NCBI GenBank assembly: GCA_964469055.1
Contig: CAYXXN010000005.1
Span: forward strand, 1-37,013
Source of the DNA: CAYXXN01 sp964469055
GTDB lineage: Bacteria; Acidobacteriota; Thermoanaerobaculia; Multivoradales; JAHEKO01
Direction of reading: 5' to 3'
DNA: 37,013 nt
Each line of letters starts with the position of its first letter. Positions within the stretch are counted from its first letter, which is position 1. The position numbers and the translations under genes are program-made. The notes below the pieces were generated by a model. It worked only from the letters and a program-made list of their open reading frames with translations. It was not told where the DNA came from and did no database searches. This document shows positions 31,966 to 37,013 of the stretch, in pieces.

Positions 31966-33083
31966 GGCGGCGGCGGATCGGCTTGCTCGGCAGCCGCGGC
32001 ATCCCGGCGAGCTACGGCGGCTTCGAGACCTTGATGGAGGAGCTGGCGCCGCGCCTCGTCGAGCGCGGCTTCGAGGTGACGGTCTACTGCCGCAGCCACC
32101 ACACGCCGCGGCGACTCCGGGAGCATCGGGGAGCGCACCTCGTGGTGCTGCCCACGTTGCGCACCAAGTACCTCGACACCCCCGTTCACACGCTGCTGTC
32201 GGTCCTGCACGCCTGGGGGCGCCGCTACGACGCCGTCCTCCTCGTCAATGGAGTCAACGCCGTCTTCGCGCCCCTCTTGCGGGTCACCGGTACGCCGGTG
32301 GCACTCAACGTCGACGGTGTCGAGAAGCATCGCGCCAAGTGGGGCTGGCCGGGGCGATTCGCGTACGCCCTCGCCGAGCGCCTGGCGACGCGCCTGCCGA
32401 CGGCCCTGGTCACCGACGCCGACGCCATCCGAACCCATTACCTGAATCTTTACGGCGCCGAATCCACGGTGATCCGCTACGGCGTCGACCCGCGCCCCTT
32501 GCCTCCGGGGCCGACGCTGGAGCGCCTGGGCCTCGAGCCGCGCGGCTACTTCCTGTACGTGAGCCGTTTCGAGCCTGAGAACAACCCCCACCGCGTCGTC
32601 GAGGCCTACGGCGGCGTCTCCGGCGACCTGCCGCTAGTGATGGTCGGCGACGCGCCCTACGCCGCTCGCTTCATCCGCTCCTTCCGCCCTACGCCCGATC
32701 CACGCGTCCGCTTTCCGGGCGCCATCTACGGCGAGGGCTACCGCGAGCTCCTCTCCCACGCCTTCGCCTTCGTCCAGGCCACCGAAGTGGGTGGCACCCA
32801 TCCGGCCCTGGTGGAAGCGATGGGCTACGGCAACTGCGTGGTCGTCAATGACACGCCCGAGAACCGCGAGACGGCGGGCGAGGCGGCCCGCTATTTCCGC
32901 GCCCAGGAGCCTGCCAGCTTGGCCGCCGCGCTCCAGGGCCTGCTGGCGGCGCCCGAGGCGGCGGCCGAGGGGCGGCGGCTGGCGGCGGCGCGAGCCGCGG
33001 AGCGCTTCTCCTGGGAAGCGGTGGCCAACGCCTACGCGGCGCTCCTCGCCGGCCTCGCCGACGGCCGCCGCCGGCAGGACTAG
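31962..33083 (+). CDS. DUF1972-type family 4 glycosyltransferase (rhamnosyltransferase-like)
   Basis: A 373-residue GT-B enzyme. It opens with the DUF1972 signature GLLGSRGIPASYGGFETLMEEL found in rhamnosyl- and related transferases. The C-terminal GT4 domain has YVSRFEPENNPHRVVEAY and the donor-site ATEVGGTHPALVEAMGYGN (the EX7E-like region). The GTG at 31962 overlaps the previous stop as GTGA. The large open frame upstream (from 31380) is inside the preceding gene. Its stop codon TAG at 33081 is the beginning of TAGAAT, a -10-like element for the next gene. It likely adds a sugar to the undecaprenyl-linked glycan on the cytoplasmic face. Confidence 0.91.
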   Translation: MRRRRIGLLGSRGIPASYGGFETLMEELAPRLVERGFEVTVYCRSHHTPRRLREHRGAHLVVLPTLRTKYLDTPVHTLLSVLHAWGRRYDAVLLVNGVNAVFAPLLRVTGTPVALNVDGVEKHRAKWGWPGRFAYALAERLATRLPTALVTDADAIRTHYLNLYGAESTVIRYGVDPRPLPPGPTLERLGLEPRGYFLYVSRFEPENNPHRVVEAYGGVSGDLPLVMVGDAPYAARFIRSFRPTPDPRVRFPGAIYGEGYRELLSHAFAFVQATEVGGTHPALVEAMGYGNCVVVNDTPENRETAGEAARYFRAQEPASLAAALQGLLAAPEAAAEGRRLAAARAAERFSWEAVANAYAALLAGLADGRRRQD

Positions 33084-33086
33084 AAT
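33081..33086 (+). promoter_or_regulatory. -10-like TAGAAT before the phosphoglycosyltransferase gene
   Basis: TAGAAT begins with the stop codon of the upstream gene and lies 21 bases before the ATG at 33108. It could provide an internal promoter for the second half of the cluster. No -35 element is seen. Confidence 0.35.
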
Positions 33087-33107
33087 AGGCGGACTCGCCG
33101 CCACCCG

Positions 33108-34556
33108 ATGCTCAAGGAGCGCGCTCGCCTCGTCGCCAGGGTCCTGCTCGCCGCCGATCTGGCGGCCGTGGCGGCGGCCTTCCTCCTCGCCTACTGGCTC
33201 CGCGACACCCTCGTGCCCTGGCTGGGCGTGCGCCCGCAGGATCTCTATCCCCTGCGGCAGTACCTGCCGCTGCTGCCGCTCGCCCTGATCCTCTGGGGCC
33301 TGCTGCTGTCGCGGGCCGGGGCCTACCGGTCGCACCGCACGATCACCCTCGTCGAGGAGGCCTGGTCGGTGCTGCGCGTCGCCGCCTTCGCGACGGTTCT
33401 CTTCGTGCTCTTCGTCTACGCGCTGCGACTGGACGAGGCCCTGCTGGGTCGCGACAAGCTGTCGCGACTGTGGCTCTTCTTCTTCACCACGCTCGCGGCG
33501 CTGCTGGTGCTCGGCCAGCGGACCGGCGTGCGCCTGTTGTCGCGCTACGTGCGCTCGCGCGGCTACAACTACCGGAACATCGTGATCGCCGGCACGGGAC
33601 CCATGGCCGGCTCGATCCTCGAGGCCATCGAGCAGCATCCCTACTGGGGCTACCACCTGGTCGGCGTGGTGGGCGAGGACGATGCAGCCTCGCAGCGCCC
33701 CATCGCCGGCCGCTCCCCGCTCGGCCGACTCGACGACCTGCCGGAGCTGGTGGCCCGCGAGGTCGTGGACGAGGTGATCTTCGCCGTCGAGGGCACCGAC
33801 CTCGAGCGGCTCGAGGACCTGATCTTGCGCCTCGAGGAGCAGGGAGTCGTGGTGCGCCTGGCGCTCGACCTCTTCCCGCACGCCCGGGCCCGGGTGCGAA
33901 TCGGCGACTTCGAGGGCCGGCCGCTGCTCACCTTCTCGAGCACCCCCTCGAGCCCCTTCCTGCTGGCGCTCAAGCGCTCGACGGACCTCGCGGTGAGCCT
34001 GCTGCTCCTGCTCCTCGCCTTGCCCGCGATGGGCTTGATCGCCCTGGCCATCAAGGTGACCTCGAGAGGCGACGTGCTCTTCCGCCAGATTCGGTGCGGA
34101 CTGAACGGCCGGCGCTTCACGCTCTACAAATTCCGCACCATGGTCGAGGACGCCGAGCACCGGCGGGCTGCCCTAGAGCACCTGAACGAGATGTCGGGGC
34201 CGGTCTTCAAGGCCCGCCGCGACCCGCGAGTGACGCCGTTCGGCCGCTTGCTGCGCCGTTTCAGCTTGGACGAGCTGCCGCAGCTCTGGAACGTCCTCTC
34301 CGGCTCGATGAGCCTGGTCGGCCCGCGGCCCCCCATCCCCGAGGAAGTCGCCCAGTACCAGCGCTGGCAGCGCCGCCGCCTCTCGATGCGCCCCGGTCTC
34401 ACCTGCCTGTGGCAGATCAGCGGTCGCAACGACGTCGACTTCGACCGCTGGATGGAGCTCGACCTCGAGTACATCGACCGCTGGTCGCCGCTGCTCGATC
34501 TCAAGATCCTGCTGAAGACCGTGCCCGTCGTGCTCACCGGCCGCGGCGCCTCGTAG
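33108..34556 (+). CDS. Polyprenyl phosphoglycosyltransferase (WbaP/WcaJ type)
   Basis: A 482-residue initiating enzyme that transfers a sugar-1-phosphate from UDP-sugar to undecaprenyl phosphate. The N-terminal membrane region has four to five helices (about 8-130), followed by a nucleotide-binding-like domain (about 150-270, NIVIAGTGPMAGSILEAI). The C-terminal catalytic Bac_transf domain (about 285-480) has FRQIRCGLNGRRFTLYKFRT, DELPQLWNVLSGSMSLVGPR and the RPGLTCLWQISGRND block. The family's catalytic DE pair is probably D-E in FSLDELPQLW or the preceding ED. It is the first committed step for the glycan made by the neighbouring transferases. Glc-1-P or Gal-1-P are common donors, but the actual sugar is unknown. 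Confidence 0.94.
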   Translation: MLKERARLVARVLLAADLAAVAAAFLLAYWLRDTLVPWLGVRPQDLYPLRQYLPLLPLALILWGLLLSRAGAYRSHRTITLVEEAWSVLRVAAFATVLFVLFVYALRLDEALLGRDKLSRLWLFFFTTLAALLVLGQRTGVRLLSRYVRSRGYNYRNIVIAGTGPMAGSILEAIEQHPYWGYHLVGVVGEDDAASQRPIAGRSPLGRLDDLPELVAREVVDEVIFAVEGTDLERLEDLILRLEEQGVVVRLALDLFPHARARVRIGDFEGRPLLTFSSTPSSPFLLALKRSTDLAVSLLLLLLALPAMGLIALAIKVTSRGDVLFRQIRCGLNGRRFTLYKFRTMVEDAEHRRAALEHLNEMSGPVFKARRDPRVTPFGRLLRRFSLDELPQLWNVLSGSMSLVGPRPPIPEEVAQYQRWQRRRLSMRPGLTCLWQISGRNDVDFDRWMELDLEYIDRWSPLLDLKILLKTVPVVLTGRGAS

Positions 34557-34604
34557 CGCTTGGCCCAGGCCGCCCGGGGTGCGGCCCCCCGCCGGGCCCC
34601 GTGG

Positions 34605-34610
34605 TAAAAC
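34605..34610 (+). promoter_or_regulatory. -10-like TAAAAC before a GT2 gene
   Basis: TAAAAC lies in a 63-base gap and ends ten bases before the ATG at 34620. It is like the other TANAAT elements in this window, but weaker. No -35 element and no Shine-Dalgarno are seen, consistent with a short or absent leader. Confidence 0.3.
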
Positions 34611-34619
34611 TGCACGGGC

Positions 34620-35510
34620 ATGGCCTCCCTCGCCGCCGTCATCCTCAACTGGAACCGCCTGGCGGCCACCCGGGAGTGCGTCGCGGGGTTGCGCGCCTGG
34701 CGCGATCCGGCGCTCGAGATCTGGGTGGTGGACAACGGCTCGGGCAACAGTGAGGCGGCGGCGCTGGTCGCGGAGTTTGCCGATGTCCGAGTGCTCGAGG
34801 CGGGGGCCAACTTGGGCTTCGGCGGCGGCAACAACCTGGCCCTCCGCCAGACGACGGCGACTTACGCACTCCTGCTGAACAACGATGCCGGCCTCGAAGA
34901 GGGAGACGGCCGGCGGCTGGTCGCCTTGCTCGACGCCCGGCCTGATCTGGCCGTCGTCGGCCCGGTGATCACCGACCGCGACGACCGGGCGCGCGTGCAG
35001 GCGGCGGGCGGCCGCGACATCGCTCGCCATGCGCGCACCAACTTGCGGCCCGCTGACTTGCCGGCGAGCTGGCTGACGCGCGACGCGCCGTATCCGGTCG
35101 ACTACGTGCCGGGCACCGCGGCCGTGCTGCGCCTGGAGGCGGCGCGCGCCGTCGCCTGGCTCGACGAGCGCTACTTCTTCGCCGGCGAGATGGCCGACCT
35201 CTGCCGCCGCCTGCGCGACCTGGGGTGGGGCTGCGCCGTCCTGCCGACGACGCGCGCCTGGCACGATCGCAACGGCCGGCAGCCGGAGCGGTTGGCGCTC
35301 GACGCCTACTACAGCCTGCGCAACCGCTTCCTCTACCTGCGCGAGCACCCGCTGGCGGCCGCACGGCGGCAGCGCTTCCGCTGGGTGCTGCTCGGCCTGG
35401 CGGGTGCCGGCCGCGCCCTCGCCGTCGGCCGACCAGCCAGTGCACGCGCCCGCGTCGTCGCCCTGCGCGACGGCCTCGCCGGACGCTTCGGCGGCTGGAA
35501 CGGCGCATGA
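34620..35510 (+). CDS. Family 2 glycosyltransferase
   Basis: A 296-residue GT2 enzyme. The N-terminal fold is AAVILNWNRLAATRECV and IWVVDNGSGN, and the DxD-like site is LLLNNDAGLEEG. A substrate loop VPGTAAVLRLEAAR and a FAGEMADLCRRLRDLGWG motif follow; the latter has Glu-Met-Ala-Asp in place of the usual ED(V/I)D. The C-terminal 40 residues are basic and hydrophobic. The ATG at 34620 is the first start after the gap. It ends in ATGA, the start of the next GT2 gene. It probably extends the glycan begun by the WbaP-like enzyme; sugar specificity cannot be deduced. Confidence 0.9.
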   Translation: MASLAAVILNWNRLAATRECVAGLRAWRDPALEIWVVDNGSGNSEAAALVAEFADVRVLEAGANLGFGGGNNLALRQTTATYALLLNNDAGLEEGDGRRLVALLDARPDLAVVGPVITDRDDRARVQAAGGRDIARHARTNLRPADLPASWLTRDAPYPVDYVPGTAAVLRLEAARAVAWLDERYFFAGEMADLCRRLRDLGWGCAVLPTTRAWHDRNGRQPERLALDAYYSLRNRFLYLREHPLAAARRQRFRWVLLGLAGAGRALAVGRPASARARVVALRDGLAGRFGGWNGA

Positions 35511-36523
35511 GCCCGGCGCCGGCGGCGACCGGCGGGCGCGTCACCGTCGTCGTCCCTACCTGGAACTCCGCGCGCTGGCTGGCCGGCTGCCTGGCGGCTC
35601 TCGAGCGGCAGACCTTGCACCATTTCCGGGTGCTGGTTGTCGACAGCGCCTCGGAGGACGACTCCGCAGCAGTGGCCGCCGCCGCGCCGAGCGAGCCCTT
35701 CGTCTTGCGGTTGCCCGCCAACCGCGGCTTCGCCGCCGCCGCCAACGCCGGCTGGCGAGCGGCGGAAACTCCTTACGTGGCGCTGCTCAATCCGGACACC
35801 CTGCCCGAGCCCGACTGGCTGGCGAGACTCGTCGCCTGCCTCGACGAGAGCGGAGAGGAGACGGCAGCGGTCGCCTCCCGGATGCTCTCGATGAGCGACC
35901 CCGATCTCCTCGACGACGCCGGCGACACGTTCTCCTGGTACGGCTCGGCGATCAAGCGGGGTCACGGCGAGCCGACGACGCGCTACGAGCGGCGCGAGGA
36001 GGTGCTGTCGGCCTGCGCCGGGGCCGCCCTCTACCGGCGCAGCACTCTCGCCGCCGTCGGCGGGTTCGACGAGGCCTTCGGCTCCTACCTCGAGGACGTC
36101 GATCTCGGCCTGCGCGCGCGGCTGCTCGGCTACCGCTGCGTGTATGAACCGTCGGCGCGCGTGCGCCACGAAGGCGGCGGCAGCGCTCTGGCGCGCGCCG
36201 CGCACGTGCGGCTCGTCACCTGCAACCGGCTTCTCCTCCTCGTCAAGTGCCTGCCGCTCCGGCTCCTCCTGCGGCACTGGAAACAGATCACGTGGGGACA
36301 GATCTATTTCGCCGTCGCCTATCGGCGGCCCTTGGCCAGTCTCGCCGGGTACCTGCGCTGGCTGGCCCGGCTGCCGCGCGCCCTCCGTCAACGCCGTCGC
36401 ATCCTCGCCAGCCGCGTGCTGGCCGACGCGGCGATCGAGGGCCTGCTCGAAGACCGCCTGGGCGAGCCCGCGCTGGGCAGCCTCGCGCGGCGCTGGGTGA
36501 GGAGAAAGACAAAGACCACGTGA
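35507..36523 (+). CDS. Family 2 glycosyltransferase (rhamnosyltransferase-like)
   Basis: A 338-residue GT2 enzyme with VTVVVPTWNSARWLAGCL, VLVVDSASEDDS and the DxD-like LLNPDTLPEPDW. A YLEDVDLGLRARLLGYR motif is the canonical ED-D acceptor/base region, intact here unlike in the preceding GT2. The C-terminus (LLLRHWKQITWGQIYF, then basic helices) likely binds membrane. The ATG at 35507 overlaps the previous stop as ATGA, and the frame upstream belongs to the preceding gene. Its own stop overlaps the next start as GTGA. The last codons (RRKTKTT) are AT-rich and loosely resemble the dispersed elements. Confidence 0.91.
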   Translation: MSPAPAATGGRVTVVVPTWNSARWLAGCLAALERQTLHHFRVLVVDSASEDDSAAVAAAAPSEPFVLRLPANRGFAAAANAGWRAAETPYVALLNPDTLPEPDWLARLVACLDESGEETAAVASRMLSMSDPDLLDDAGDTFSWYGSAIKRGHGEPTTRYERREEVLSACAGAALYRRSTLAAVGGFDEAFGSYLEDVDLGLRARLLGYRCVYEPSARVRHEGGGSALARAAHVRLVTCNRLLLLVKCLPLRLLLRHWKQITWGQIYFAVAYRRPLASLAGYLRWLARLPRALRQRRRILASRVLADAAIEGLLEDRLGEPALGSLARRWVRRKTKTT

Positions 36524-37013
36524 GGGTCGCACACCACTTCCCCGGCGTGCCGCCGCCGGACCCGGGTCGCGACGCGGTGCTGCAGGAAGCCATCTTCCTA
36601 CGCGAGCTGTTTCCTGGACCCGATCAGTTCCACGGTTTCGGCCGCCCACTCCACGGCCGCGTTCCATCGAGCTTGCACGCCCTGCGGACGAGACGGTGGT
36701 TGACCCAGTTCGAGGCCGACGTCGAGCTGCACCACCTTTTCGCCGATCGGTTGGAGTGGACGCGTCTCTTCGAGAAGGCGAGCCGACCGTTGGTGTGCAC
36801 GCTGACCACGGGCGTTGGCGACGAGCCGCTCCCCGGACCCGCGAGCCTGCCGGCCCTCGCGGCGGTGATCGTCGCCGATGACGACCAGGCCACGCGGCTC
36901 ACGGCGCGAGGTTTTCGCTACGTGAGCGTCGTCCCCGCGCCGACCGACTTGGTGGGCCTCGAGCGCGCGCCGGCCCCGCCACGGCCGCCCTTGGTACTCG
37001 TCGCCGGCTCGGC
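36520..37013 (+). CDS. Glycosyltransferase, GT-B type (3' end outside window)
   Basis: The frame from GTG 36520 stays open to the window end, giving 164 residues. GTG overlaps the previous stop as GTGA. The sequence resembles the N-terminal half of a GT4-like enzyme: MRVAHHFPGVPPPDPGRDAV, a middle part with RPLVCTLTTGVGDEP, AALAAVIVADDDQATRLTARGFR (the 'ghost of the acceptor domain' pattern with VIVADDDQ), VSVVPAPTD and PPLVLVAGSA, which looks like the start of the second Rossmann domain. The catalytic C-terminal half is not in the window, so the family assignment is tentative. Position and coupling make it part of the polysaccharide operon. Confidence 0.65.
   Translation, partial: MRVAHHFPGVPPPDPGRDAVLQEAIFLRELFPGPDQFHGFGRPLHGRVPSSLHALRTRRWLTQFEADVELHHLFADRLEWTRLFEKASRPLVCTLTTGVGDEPLPGPASLPALAAVIVADDDQATRLTARGFRYVSVVPAPTDLVGLERAPAPPRPPLVLVAGS

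Noticed and set aside
18693..34475. Extra TACTCGAG/CTCGAGTA words (for example 19727, 30669, 34467) as copies of the dispersed element
   Set aside because: They arise from common Leu-Glu-Arg, Tyr-Ser-Ser or Glu-Tyr codons and lack the GAAATC extension.
36496..36527. AT-rich end of the last complete GT2 gene as another dispersed element
   Set aside because: Only a loose match (GACAAAGACC and GTGAGGG) without the GATTTC core; too weak to list.
32634..36667. Long minus-strand open frames opposite the phosphoglycosyltransferase and GT2 genes
   Set aside because: They are Glu/Arg/Ala/Gly-rich shadows of conserved plus-strand enzymes, with no domain signal.
1..37013. tRNA, rRNA, CRISPR, IS or prophage features
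   Set aside because: No tRNA-like cloverleaf, rRNA motif, regularly spaced repeat, transposase or integrase reading frame was recognised on either strand.

Overview
The window is a GC-rich bacterial chromosome segment. Single 60-base lines counted by hand run from about 60% to 82% GC. Coding is dense, with many GTG and TTG starts and many 4-bp start/stop overlaps. A PilT ATPase, putative secreted proteins and lipoproteins, a Wzm/Wzt-type polysaccharide exporter, FabI and an imuB/dnaE2 mutagenesis pair point to a Gram-negative, non-enteric lineage. Acidobacteriota or Myxococcota-like phyla would fit, but this is inference: no rRNA or marker gene is present. I see no tRNA, rRNA, CRISPR array, transposase or integrase, and no gene-free stretch longer than 300 bases.

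(1) 1-1144 is the 3' end of imuB. (2) 1197-9622 is a signalling block of visibly lower GC: a NarL-type response regulator, a degenerate PAS/histidine-kinase protein downstream of pilT, two hybrid histidine kinases, and a PAS-GAF-GAF receptor with no output domain. (3) 9610-15301 holds a sulfatase-like alkaline-phosphatase-superfamily lipoprotein candidate, an SRAP (YedK/HMCES-type) abasic-site protein, and dnaE2. SRAP and dnaE2 are divergent from a shared promoter. ImuB, SRAP and DnaE2 form a DNA-damage module that the signalling block splits. (4) 15314-20887 holds fabI, a PlsC-like acyltransferase, rocD, an MrfA/YprA-like DUF1998 helicase and an OsmC protein.

(5) 20736-29251 is a run of seven minus-strand genes, transcribed from mobA toward lower coordinates: mobA, a YdeP-type molybdopterin oxidoreductase, fdhD, a Met-rich DUF4412-like secreted protein, a HEAT-repeat secreted protein, a NUDIX hydrolase and an NxxGxxF-repeat secreted protein. 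MobA makes the guanine-dinucleotide form of the molybdenum cofactor and FdhD sulfurates it for the oxidoreductase. The last four genes are coupled to each other but have no known link to that enzyme. (6) 29368 to the window end is a plus-strand surface-polysaccharide cluster: Wzm, Wzt, four glycosyltransferases (one cut by the window end), a DUF1972-type glycosyltransferase and a WbaP/WcaJ-like initiating phosphoglycosyltransferase. These would start a lipid-linked glycan, extend it and export it through the ABC transporter.

The most unusual signal is a family of short, AT-rich, degenerate sequence elements (core GATTTCRAGTARGG) in this otherwise GC-rich DNA. I find about eight copies, both between genes and inside dnaE2 and mobA. 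One coincides with what looks like a small in-frame insertion in DnaE2.
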